Source of the DNA: Phascolomyces articulosus
Taxonomy: Eukaryota > Mucoromycota > Mucoromycetes > Mucorales > Lichtheimiaceae
Assembly (NCBI GenBank): GCA_025677815.1
Contig: JAIXMP010000041.1
Span: forward strand, 248,001 to 312,000
DNA: 64,000 nt
Direction of reading: 5' to 3'
Under the pieces are notes generated by a model. It searched no databases. It saw only the letters and a program-made list of their open reading frames with translations, and had not been told where the DNA came from. The position numbers were made by a program, and so were the translations under genes. Below, one piece after another: positions 12,099 through 23,282 of the stretch (positions are counted from its first letter, which is position 1; each line of letters begins with the position of its first letter).

Positions 12099-14979
12099 TT
12101 CTTATTACCACGACAGTAACGGCCGATGAGATGTAGAAATCATAAGCAGTTTACTTTTAGGCATATAATTAATAAATAGCTTTTTCTCCATGAGGTCTGT
12201 GCGTTGCATATGATGTAGCATACATACTTAATAACAAATTTGCCATTTGATTTTTAATAAATGAAAACGAATGGATGTTTATAAGAATATAATTCCTCAT
12301 TATTTTTTTTAACTACATAATAAAAACCAACTAATAAAAAAAGTACGTGTCTCTCAGGCCTTTTCCTTTTTTTTATATATGGCTAGGGTATGTGAATGAC
12401 TTTGGTTCATATAAAGTGATATATTATTTATATACATATGTTAGTTTATGTTCATCAATCGATTACATATGCATATATAAGGATATGCAACCATAATAGA
12501 AATGTCGATCATCAAAAAATATATTCAAATGTTTATATATGCAAAATACCCCAAATTTGAATTATCTCGAATGCTTTTCGAATAATTTTTGAATATGCAT
12601 ATTTTTTATGTAATTTTTTTTTGCATCTATGAATATTTTTTGAATATTATTTTTCTAAGGTGAATGGTTATATGCTGATGGCTTGTCAATGAAAAGGAAC
12701 CCAGATATACATATTTTCGAGTTTTGTTACTTTTCTGTTTTTTATGCAAGCTTGTGTTTCCAAAGTTTTTATTATGTTATGAAAAAGAAACAGTTGTGAT
12801 GAAGACTATAATACACATTCGTTTAAACTTACTGCCAAAATTACAATTATAGATGTAATTTGTAAATGCTGCTGTAAGTATGTCCTAGTTGTGGATACCA
12901 TAGCTAATGTAAAATTGATATAAACATTCTTAAAAAGAGGATACATAATATATAAGAAAAAAATATCAGCCTTATCTTGTTGAAAAGCGCGTCCATACAA
13001 AACTTTATCACCAAAACAAGAAAATAAAAAATTGGGGTTGGTGTCCGTAAGGAATGGAATATGATTGGATATTGAAATCTGGACTGACTGCATTGCTACT
13101 ATCTTGGTGTCCCCTAAGCGAAAATCTTGGTGTACGTAATGAAACCCGACTTTTTTAATAGTAACGTTGTCTTTTGGATAAAATATCAACAGCTATAAGA
13201 GGAGAGGCGTAAAAAGGTAAAATTACTTTTTTCTTGGGTATGGTAGATTTGATATAATAGATGGCATGGGTTAATTGTATAGCGAACATAATCAAGCATC
13301 AATGAATTCTCTTCTGATAATGCCACTTAAATCAAGTACGTAGTAATAGTTTATTACATTTTAGAAGCGATATTGTGTTGTAGGTAGAATAGAAGTTGTC
13401 AATCAAATAAAAAGTAATAAAACGATAAGTCTTTTGAAACACGATTTATTTAAATCAAAGATAAAATTCTATTCTATTTTATTACACCATGGTCTACCTA
13501 TATATTCATTTTTTCATAGTTTATATCTGGAGTGTATTATCAATATAAATCATCTACATTTTGACAATAGCAATAACAATGGAGTTCTACTGCAGGATGT
13601 AGTAATGGTCAGTTTATAATTAATGTCATTTGTTATATTCTAAAGGAGTAGCATATGTGACAGTGGTGTTCTCCCTCTTTACTCGAAAAAGACATTGCAG
13701 CAAAGTTGATTTACATAAGAACAACCAGAAAAATAGATTTGATGTCATGTAGCAGTAAAACTTGCATATTTATCTATTGTCACTGCCTGTGAACGACACG
13801 TATTCTTTAAGAATCAATTCATTGTTTTTTTATTCATATTACGTCATCGTAATACAAAGGTCCCCTTTCATTTTGCTTTCTAATAGCTGAATGAACATAT
13901 CCATTGTTTGTATCTAAGTCTAACGTAAAATAACAAAGATTCTTACAACAAAGGTTATATTCCCAGTTTGCTATTTATTGAACTGGTTTCGTTATTGGAT
14001 TTAAGCAATGGACAGGATTATAATGGACTATTTTCAGTTATTTGACAACACTGCATTTAAAAAGTATAAAAAACCTTGAGTAGGATACCCACTAATAACA
14101 ATATCTCTTGTCTGTTGCATAACTGTTGCACTAAATATTTTCCAATTTATTGATCCTTCTCTTTTCCCCTTGCGTATTCAAGTTGAAAAATTAATACAAA
14201 TACCCAGCGCAAGCTGCCGTCTTTATATTAACTTTTAAACAAAGTTTATTGGATGAGTTATGGTATGAGAGTGTCTATGTTTTCTTTTGGGCGGTTTTGG
14301 AGTTTGAGCTTAGAATATTATTGTTTTGTGTAATCGTGTTTCTGTATTGCACAAAGACGTGCAGGTAAAATAAATCTTGGATTTTCCTTTCTTTTATTCC
14401 AACTATCTTACAGCATGTTCCTGTTATATTGCTCCTGTTAGTTCAGCAGCAGTGAATCAAACATTCAACGACATGAATAAAAAAATCCATATTGTCATAG
14501 TCGATTTGACGAAAAATAAAAAAAAGTAAAGAACAGTAAATACTCTTTTCTTTTCTAAATCGACTGCAGGCATATAAACAAATATTACTCATTATTTATT
14601 TATAGGATGCATTTGTGATGATCTTTCAAAGTTTTGGTGTAGATGCCGTGATATCACAAACGTTTCAGAAAGAAAAAAGTATATTAATAAGCGTTACTTT
14701 GTTTTTTTTTCTCTTCTTTGGTTAAAACACAACAGTTTTATTTTTCGTTTTCCGTTACCACTTCCATCATTACCCTTCATTTAACAGAAAATTCTTAGAA
14801 GAACGCGTAGTTACTACCATTAAAATCCAACACCACTGTATATTCTCTTGCAATTTTTCCAATAGTACCATTCTTTTCTTCATTATCTGTGATTAAATGC
14901 CTCTCTTTTTCATTTCTATTATCTACGATTATATTGAAACTAATTTGTCAAACTTATTTAATATATAATCATAGAAATA
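12099..14979. other. Intergenic, no gene seen
   Basis: Very AT-rich. An open frame of 127 codons on the minus strand at 12806-13189 has no recognisable domain and no splice partners. The last 280 bases are T/C-rich and probably form the HET gene promoter and leader. Confidence 0.45.
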
Positions 14980-16629
14980 ATGTATATTACCTACGAGGCG
15001 GCTCAATATTCTTTTAATGATGAGTGGGTATTCACTAAACGTTCTCAACCACCAATAACAATTCCCAATGATTTGCCCAAAACAGACTTTATGCCTACAA
15101 AACTTGCTCGTGTTTCTGACATGAAAGTAGTCGATGGGTCTCAAGTGAACGAAGGTTACTGTACATTATCGTATTCATGGAATCAATCTGGTGAAATACA
15201 ACAAGATGACAATGAAAAATACGTACGAATCGATTATGGCAAACACAAGATTATTTCTTATGATAATATTTACCCTGAAATGATTATTCCTGAATACAAG
15301 ACACGCTCTAATAGTAAATTGGACAAGATATATCAAGTTCTGAGGATCATTGACGATTATAATTATTACTTTACAAAAACAACCAAATACGTCAAATTCG
15401 AAGTCATTATTCGGCAAATATGTCGACAATTCAACATCAAATATATATGGTACGATCAATTATGTATCAATCAAGACAATAAAGAAGAAAAACAACGTGA
15501 AATACGCAACATGCATCATATATACGAAAATGCTTATTGCACCGTTGTACTTGTGCCTGAGTATAATAATAACAACGTTTTACATATACGTAAACAACAA
15601 TATTTCAAACGTTTATGGACTTTAGAAGAAGCAATGAAGTCAAAAAGACTGATATTTGTTGGAAGAAATATTCATCTATTTGGAAGAGAATTTTTATTTA
15701 GCCGTAGCATAATAAATTTACTCAAGCCATTATCGCAACTCAGTACATCACAAATTCTATACTATGCACACCAACGGACTAGTACCAAAGACCACGACCG
15801 TGTTTTTGCTCTCATCCATCTTTTCCCAGAATTTATCGACAAAATCAATATTGATTACGATCAAAAATTAGAAGACTTGATGATTCAATTTTATGGTCTC
15901 TTAGCAAAAAAAGACATCAGCACTTTGTTTTTTGGAAAGAATGGTTTTTATGAATCAGCAATCGAAAAGTACAAGTTTTTGCCATCATGGACTGGTGTTA
16001 ATGGTGAACACTTTGCCAGTGATATAATGACCTCATTTAAAAATTACGATATAATTGGAAAAACTATACATGTTACAACTACTTATGTTACAAGCAACCA
16101 ATCCATCGATGATGACAATTTAACTATACTAGAACAAGATATACCACCAATTTCTCTCGATATGAATTATGATATTTATAAAGAAAAATATCGTTTGTTT
16201 ATACTTGTTCAACTATCTGGAACAAATGAAACGAAAAGAATCTTATTAGATCATTTTGGTCATTATTGGGATTCTGCTGGAAAATCATATTTCAATGAAA
16301 TCTCTAAAAAGCTTCAACAATTGTCAAGGTTCACGGAAATAAAAAAGGAGAACTTGCGCTGGGGTATAGAAAGTGATGATTATCGAATTTCAAGAGTTCG
16401 TTTTGATCATTTAACAGACAGTTTGGACGACTCTTCTGCACAATATGTTATCCTCTCTGAAATTTCGTTTAAATCGAAACTTTTTGACCAATGTCTCTGG
16501 TCCTATCCAGTCGTAAAAAAAGAGAAAGGAGAAGAATACTATAAAGCTATTGGATGTTGTTCCATACCAAGTGATGAAGATTTTTTCTCTGACAGTAATT
16601 TACCTAAACAAACATTTTTGATTCAATAA
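14980..16629 (+). CDS. HET-domain protein
   Basis: One uninterrupted frame of 549 residues. The three blocks of the heterokaryon-incompatibility (HET) domain are visible: YCTLSYSW (about 60-67), KYIWYDQLCINQD (about 154-166) with downstream MHHIYENAYCTVV, and RLWTLEEA (about 211-218). The C-terminal 300 residues show no recognisable domain. In Ascomycota, HET-domain proteins trigger cell death when incompatible strains fuse; the domain is thought to be TIR-related. The partner and trigger here are unknown. The gene lacks introns while most neighbours have them, and it sits beside a relic-rich region, so it may be a recent or mobile addition (inference). The start is the first ATG, preceded by a stop-rich leader. 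Confidence 0.85.
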   Translation: MYITYEAAQYSFNDEWVFTKRSQPPITIPNDLPKTDFMPTKLARVSDMKVVDGSQVNEGYCTLSYSWNQSGEIQQDDNEKYVRIDYGKHKIISYDNIYPEMIIPEYKTRSNSKLDKIYQVLRIIDDYNYYFTKTTKYVKFEVIIRQICRQFNIKYIWYDQLCINQDNKEEKQREIRNMHHIYENAYCTVVLVPEYNNNNVLHIRKQQYFKRLWTLEEAMKSKRLIFVGRNIHLFGREFLFSRSIINLLKPLSQLSTSQILYYAHQRTSTKDHDRVFALIHLFPEFIDKINIDYDQKLEDLMIQFYGLLAKKDISTLFFGKNGFYESAIEKYKFLPSWTGVNGEHFASDIMTSFKNYDIIGKTIHVTTTYVTSNQSIDDDNLTILEQDIPPISLDMNYDIYKEKYRLFILVQLSGTNETKRILLDHFGHYWDSAGKSYFNEISKKLQQLSRFTEIKKENLRWGIESDDYRISRVRFDHLTDSLDDSSAQYVILSEISFKSKLFDQCLWSYPVVKKEKGEEYYKAIGCCSIPSDEDFFSDSNLPKQTFLIQ

Positions 16630-18146
16630 AAATTAAAATTATTTAAACTTATGTTCATTTTTAAAATTTCACATCTCAAAATACAGCAAAATAAAGACTA
16701 TGATTATTCAGTAAATTGATAATGAGTGTAATATATTTAATAAATAATATTGTTCCTTAGTATATGGAGAAGTACTTGATGCACATCCTGATGAAGTCAA
16801 CAACTACACGTTAGGAATAGTCGAGTTTCGAGCGAGCCTCCAAATGTTCGGTAGTAATTTTTTTTTTGAATCATAGATGAACTAATTCAACAAGCAACGC
16901 CACCAAAGGGCCAACTTTGCAATAACACATCTGGTTAACACAATGTCGCAGCCAATATCAAGAATTAATTACGTAAGACTTGCTCATTATTGTCCTCATT
17001 TTAGACGTATTAATGGTTACAAATAATATAGCGGTGTTTCTCACTCATGTAACCGAAACTATCCCAGCGGTAGTACGCTTAAGTCTTACGCTTTTAAAAG
17101 TGCTACTACGCACTACTGAGAACAGTATCAAAAAGGAAATTATTATTAGAACGATAAAGGTATTTCTTCACATATTCAAATTCTGAACCTTCCAATAATA
17201 ACTCACCAACAAGAATAATATGACCATTAGTATCCAAGCAACATATGATGTTACCAATATGGCGATGATTCTCACTTGTAAGCTGGCGTAAAATAAGAAA
17301 CCAAGCTTTGATCAATAAAAAAGTTACTAAAGGTATGTCGTTGGAAATGGATCGAATAAAGAATTTCAAATCTACGTAATAGCAACAAAGAATAGTAATC
17401 CTCCATGTCTGCTACTCAGATAACAAGCTGATGAAGGAATCTAAGTACGTATTACTGAAATGTGGAAGGGCAATTATTGCTACTGTAGAATTCCAAATTG
17501 AAATTCGGTAGAGGACGAATATTTATGATGGTGCCTGCTATTTGATGGTTTTGAGTTATTATCGCGAGTTGACAAGTCGTTGTTATTTTTTTCTTTCATA
17601 ACATTTCAAGTAATAATATTATCACTGTAACTAAAAGTGGACCATACGTCACTATATTATTATAATCAATCCTCGCCTGTTCCACTCCTGTTGTGAAGAG
17701 GTTCTACGTTAATGCAGCATTTTATTGGGATTCGCACGCTTTAACTGCAACACTGATTTGATCAAATGTCCGTCTATCGCAGTAAAATAGCCTTGTAATG
17801 TGCAACAAAACTTGCACCAGATCCTTATCCCACTTATTAAAGTATATATTATTCAAGCTGAATTACGACATATATAATTTGATTCAAGCTATATATAAAA
17901 ACTTACGTTCTTTATTACAATCTTTGGTTTTTCTAGATTATCATTGCTATTTATTATGGTTTTTTACCTTAATATGGTAATTAAGTGTGGGTATTGTATA
18001 ATTTCAGTTAAAATGCGGAATTGTTACTATCTGGCTATACTCTCGAATGTCACAAAACCTTACCTAACGCACAAATTTCGTGGAACTGCCAAAATGCAAA
18101 AAACGGGGTTTGACTAATCTTGATGACCGAAGCCTTGAGCTTAATA
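16630..18146. other. Gene-poor decayed region
   Basis: AT-rich DNA with no intact gene. A relic at 17225-17365 is listed separately. Confidence 0.4.
17106..17369 (-). pseudogene. Unidentified open fragment, relic
   Basis: A minus-strand open frame of 87 codons containing FLLIKAWFLILRQLTSENH and GHIILVGELLLEG. Part of it (17225-17365) resembles 6860-7010, where the frame is broken, which suggests both are remnants of one repeated family. I do not recognise the family and found no adjoining exons. Confidence 0.3.
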
Positions 18147-18368
18147 CTGTGGGAAAGAAACTTATTAAAACTTGTTCATTCTGGGAACTTCAATAAAATT
18201 GGGCCAAACAGATATTTTACTAGGCCATAATAAGTTACAAGTTCAAAAATTGTCATACAATTAACTGGTAGCTAGCTTGCTGTGGACCTAGTAAAATATC
18301 TGCTTGGACCAATTTTATTTATTGAAATTACCAGAATGGATAAGTTTAACAAGTTTCTTTCCCGTAGT
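18147..18368. mobile_element. Foldback element with long inverted arms
   Basis: The left arm at about 18147-18226 (ACTGTGGGAAAGAAACTT through CAGATATTTTACTAGG) pairs with the right arm at about 18283-18368 read in reverse complement. The arms are about 80-86 bp, imperfect with a few indels, separated by about 56 bp. The structure is like a short foldback or MITE-type element. No clear target-site duplication was found by eye, and no protein is encoded. Confidence 0.7.
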
Positions 18369-19454
18369 GCAAACATTCATTATTTTAGTTGTCCAGAAAA
18401 CCGTTCTTTTAATGAAGTAGCTAATTCTTGTTTTGTTATTATCAATATAATAATAAGAGTAAAACAAAATGGGCAGGTACTATATATAATACATAATAAA
18501 GGCATTGACATGAACCCCCACTGAAGAATTAGTGTATGTATTGAAGATCTAAACTACGTAACATTATTGACTATGGACTCGATTAATCGTATCCAGAGCT
18601 TAAACTACAAAAATGGAAAGTGGTCAACTATTTTTTTTTTCCCGAAATTTGGGATAATAGAGACAGGTAATTTTAGGTTTTTTTTTTCTTTCATCAAAAA
18701 ATATAATATTCCTGACACCATTGGTTAAATCAGGTTTTTTTCTAGTTAAATAAACCGTGATATGTATACCTAGATTATGGTTTTCACTCTTATTGTTAAA
18801 TAAAATACTTTTTTCACCTTTTTTAGAAGCGGAATTATTTTTCATGCAACTTCTTTTATAATTTGTATATGAAAGATAGAAAAAAAAAGATCACCATATT
18901 ATTCCATTAGCATAGTAAAATATAATAAAAAAATAGTAGCTATCATATCATTGTTATGATTGTTCATATACGCACAATGGATTGTAAATAACATAAAGAG
19001 GTAATCTATTAAAATGAAATCATTTCTGATGAACTTGCATTTTTTTATGTATTCACTGGACTATTCGAGTTATTATTTCTTATGGTGTTAAAATTAAATT
19101 TAATGCAGGAAAACAAAGAATCATTTCTTGCTTTGAGAAAATTGTTACTGGAAAAAATAAAAAGTAGTCAGTTATAGAAAGAATTGACATTATGTTTATA
19201 GACAACAAAGAACCAGTAATAATATTGGGTCCAAAAAAAAACTACAACAGGAATAGATATTTTTTCTTTTTTTTTCTCTCCATCAAACCGTCTTTCACAC
19301 ACAAGCACACACACACAAAAGCACATACACAAAAGCGCACGCATGAAATGTAATTACTACTATTTCTCTTTTGTGGGTAGCTTTGGAATTCAATGTTAAA
19401 CGTTAATGTATATTGCTATATCTAAAATGTTATGGTGAACTGTTTCTTTATTCT

Positions 19455-19675
19455 ATAGTCCCGTTATCATCGACAACGGTCTTCCGGGTACCCTGGGATT
19501 GTTCCTCCCATTCTTCTTCAACGGTCATTTGCTTGGAGTTCCTGCAAGGTTTTCTGTTGTAAAAAAAAGCCTTGTAGTTACTCAGTACAAGTATGGTCAA
19601 AGATTGATGAATTATGTGAGAGGGGGATGGCCATCGGCAGGAAGCATCCCCTACACTTACGTGGTAAGTACTCGT
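19455..19675 (+). pseudogene. Possible actin-related protein fragment
   Basis: After a plausible acceptor (ctatag at about 19459) the frame begins PVIIDNG, like the start of actin-family proteins (VIDNGSG). About 130 bases on, another frame reads SKIDELCERGMAI followed by GRKHPL, loosely like the actin-related (Arp1) stretch around the GS-K, RG and YP positions. The segments lie in different frames and the DNA between does not translate to actin. It is either a broken actin-related copy or coincidence. Confidence 0.25.
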
Positions 19676-20280
19676 GATATTCTATAACATATAATTTTAT
19701 ACATCAATTACTAAACAATAATACTAATACCAAAATCATTTTCTGTTACATGTCAAGATATTTCTTCTGGCCAGGACTTTACAATTTGCTCATATGGTAA
19801 ATTATTGTACATTTAATAATTTATTGAGAATCGGATCAAAGAAGAGTGTCATTGTGGTTACTTTATAATCGTTTACTAACTTATATCATAGTTATTTCTT
19901 TATTTATATATAAGAAATATCTTGATTTATAAAAGTAATTTAATAAAACGTTACAGTATCCATTTATTGACAAAGGGTTCACGCACACCAGATATACCAA
20001 CGCACTTAACATGCTCTCCAATGGAGCCGAATTAAGAAAATCTTTGATGCGTAGAAAAATCACAAGCAAGCACAGATTTCTGGCATCGTCAACGGTTAAA
20101 AAATACTCAATATACAGCAACAGCACAACTGCGAGAAGCAGTAACAAGAACTATCGGTGATTTTACGATGAAAATTACTGTTTTGTTTGAACACAATGTC
20201 AAGGCTGACGTATTTGTTCGAAGCCGGTCATAAAAAAGCATAAAGTAATAAAAGAAAAAAACACTATTTATTGGTGATTT

Positions 20281-20332
20281 TACAGGATTTTGCATTGAAA
20301 AACGGACATGATTTTCAATGCAAAATCCTGTA
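20281..20332. repeat. Perfect 21-bp inverted repeat (hairpin)
   Basis: TACAGGATTTTGCATTGAAAA at 20281-20301 is repeated as its exact reverse complement at 20312-20332 with a 10-nt loop. TCGAAGCCGG occurs on both sides, at about 20218 and 20338, as a direct repeat. This may be a small insertion or a stem-loop; no gene is involved. Confidence 0.85.
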
Positions 20333-20449
20333 GTAGAGTCGAAGCCGGAAGAACTTCTAAAAGCTATGAGGTAAAGCATGTTTTTGTTGACAAAAATATT
20401 CTTTCCATATTCTCGCGAAACTAATATACTGTTAATAAATTATTTTTAA

Positions 20450-21795
20450 TAGCAGGCGACTGCTGATGATAGTCAAGTAGCGGCAACTAGGATGGATCCT
20501 GTTGAGGAAGAACAGGTTACAAGTGATCCTAATGGTGAAACAGAAGTGAGTGTTATGATATTGGATGGAGAGAAAATTAAGGCTGACACCCATTACAAGA
20601 TTCATAATTGGATAATTCTTTTTATTACTATTTTCTGTTGGTATCCTAAGTTTGAAAAAATAAACCAAATATTCGTATATTTTAGTTGTTGAACAAACCG
20701 TGCACAATTCCAGAAAGACAAAACTCAATCGCTAGAATTGATGGCGTACGATTTGATTACGAATTGGAATATCAAAAATATCCATGATTCCTGTATGTTA
20801 AAGTAAGTACATAAAAAAAAAGGAAGATGCTGTGTTACTGTTTATTATAATTGGGAGTTTCCAAAGCAATTTTTTTACAGTTTATATATCTATTATAAAA
20901 AATTATCATTACCATACATCACAATCACCCTTAATGGTGAATCGATTTAAACAAGAAATTAATGACGATAGTATTCGGGAAACATTGAAGAAACCAGGTT
21001 TTACCGTCGATTGATGGTGAAATGGTGTCAGAATTATTCGCAGGTGTATGCAAGGTAATTATTATGATGGATATCTTTATTTATTATTAAACCGCTGGAT
21101 AATATATAATTATAAATTAAATGTGCACTTAGTTTATCACACCCCCTGGAGAGGATGAAGGAGACGAAGATAATGAAAATAGATTGTTTAAACCAGACAA
21201 AAAGACCGCGTTAATCAGATTGAGTGAACGAAAAATCACCTAATTGACAACAGCAAATAATCAAGCAGTCTTGGAAGTCATCGAGATTTTAGATATGTGT
21301 ATTAAGAAAGATGAAATACTTAGAACACAGAAATGTATCTGATATTGTTTTCTTTATTTAGTATCAATAATGTGGATTCGTGGAGTAATTTGGTTAACGG
21401 AAAAACAGGCAAAATTGATTTCATCATAGTTGCAAATCCTATTTTTAACATATTATTCAGAGACAATAAGAATTTGAAAATGCAAACGTAAGTGAGCCGC
21501 CAACCAAAATTGCTTTTCTTTTCCTAACTCAAAGTTTCTCTTTCTTTAATAGTGGTGAAATATCTTCCTTGATTACCAACAAGTCCGTCAATTCATTTTG
21601 GATGCTTACAATGTAAAAGCTGTATCTGCTAGAAAAATTGATATCGGAAAATACGAGTATTCCATTATGTGTGCAATTGAGTGGAAAAAGAAAAATACAA
21701 CACCAAAGAAACTTCTAATTCAACAAACCAAAAACTTACGAGCAAACAAGTGCCATCTTACTAAAATACTCAAGTTACAATTGTCAAATGCTTAA
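20450..21795 (+). pseudogene. Broken D-ExK nuclease-like gene
   Basis: Several short coding-like stretches lie in series with splice-like borders but interrupted frames. The best is the last, 21598-21795, with ARKIDIGKYEY, AIEWKKKN and QQTKNLRANKC. That matches the D-x(n)-E-x-K core and trailing QQ-KN-R-N pattern I recall from a protein family common in Mucorales genomes, possibly of the PD-(D/E)XK fold. Upstream pieces include MDPVEEEQVTSDPNGE (20492) and SWSNLVNGKTGKIDF (about 21382). Stops such as the TGA just before FLDYQQVRQF prevent a full-length product. An intact member of a related type lies at 59761-62311. Confidence 0.45.
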
Positions 21796-21833
21796 AGAAG
21801 AAGATGATGGTAGTAGAGTTCCTTAAAAGAACC

Positions 21834-21864
21834 GAAGAACCGGAACTGAACCGGAACTGAACCG
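21834..21864. repeat. Short GC-richer direct repeat
   Basis: CCGGAACTGAA occurs twice head to tail just after the nuclease-like relic, in otherwise AT-rich DNA. It may be the edge of an old insertion. Confidence 0.5.
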
Positions 21865-22781
21865 TGAGAGCGAGTCGGGATGATTCCTTATAAGAATCAA
21901 ACTGAACCGAAAAAGTAATCTAGGATAGTAGTGTGATGGTAACATTATATTTCAGAGGCTATGATTCTATGAATAAAAAATAAATTCAGAAAATAATGAT
22001 CTTTTGTTGAGAAGAAAAATATAAATGGTGGTTCATATAAACAAATGAGAGTATTTTATTGAGGAAAAATAATAGCAGGGAAGTAAAAAAAAAGAAGAGG
22101 TATAATAATATTTACATAATATAAAAAAATAAGATATAAAATAATTATACGTATATAAAAATAATAGGGAGAATATATGTATAATGAGGTAACAATATAA
22201 TAATAATGTAAAAGATGAGATAATAACATAATAATATAAAAAAGAGGTAATAATATATCGAGAGAGGGTGAAAAGAAAATGATATATATATATAATAAAA
22301 ATTATAGTCGACTGTCATTGCGTTTTCTCTTTCGTGAATGTGAAAAGAACAAAAAAGTCTCTTACTTGAAAAAGATAAGGTCTTGACGCCACAAACGCCA
22401 CACACGATCCAAATGTGAAACACTGTGGCTACAACTACTAGTGTTTAAAGCCAGTATAAAAAAACTATATTTGACAATATGAAAAATAATAATGATATCA
22501 TACAGGCACGATTTCAGGAACAGCTTCCATGGAAATAGTTGTTACGTATAGAATTATAATCATCATGGAAAAATAAACTTCCTAGCATATACGAAAAAAA
22601 AACAATTACTTTTATATTTTTATAATATAGTCTGTGCGTGCAGCCATAATAAGAAAATTTCCAGTTGTCTGGGAAATAAATTAAATCACGAAACGCGAAC
22701 CTCTTTTTTTTTCTTTGCTCTGGCACCCCGTTACTTTTTTTTTTTTTACTTATTTCGTACGTACGTTAGTTACATTTAACA

Positions 22782-23282
22782 ATGTTTGATTATAGAATCG
22801 AAACTTATGTTGCTTTTGCAACCTTGAATTTCTTTGTGTGGTTTCCTCGGGAAACAGTTATCTTTTGGTTCATCGTTTGGCCAATTGTTTGCATTGTTTA
22901 TTACAATTTTTTAAGTGGTTTGAAGAGAAGAAGGTGCGGGTAGAAGTAGCAGTAGTAGTAGTAGAAGAAGAAGAGTATCAAAATCTCTTCGAAAAACATT
23001 ACCGTGAGCGTCTTGAAGAATTAGAACGTGAAGAGTATTATCGACACCACATCCTCTACATTCCGCATCACAATCACCACCACCACCACCACAATCACGA
23101 CAACCGCCACCAAAAAAAAAAAAAAAAACAAAACAAAACAAAACAAACAACAAACAACAAACAACAAACAACAACAACAAGCACCTGATTATGAAGAGCA
23201 ACTTGTTGCTCAATTTCGCGTGTTGTCCGTTCATGCTCATCACGACATGAACGTTGACGATTTCACGTCGAACAATTGGTGA
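22782..23282 (+). CDS. Possible small membrane protein, frame broken
   Basis: From the ATG at 22782, an open frame encodes a hydrophobic N-terminus (VAFATLNFFVWFPRETVIF then FWFIVWPIVCIVYY), i.e. one or two membrane segments followed by LKRRR. That frame stops at 22941, just after a possible donor (gtgcgg at 22934). A second frame continues with a charged helix (FEKHYRERLEELEREEYY) and a His-rich run, and a third carries QQQQAPDYEEQLVAQFRVL to a stop at 23282. The last two are separated by an A17 run at 23112-23128 and a CAAA-rich tract, where slippage or an assembly error would explain the shift. Either a gene with a short intron and a homopolymer error, or a relic. Family not recognised. 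Confidence 0.35.

Noticed and set aside
12806..13189. 127-codon minus-strand open frame
   Set aside because: No domain, no splice partners, and composition typical of chance frames in AT-rich DNA.
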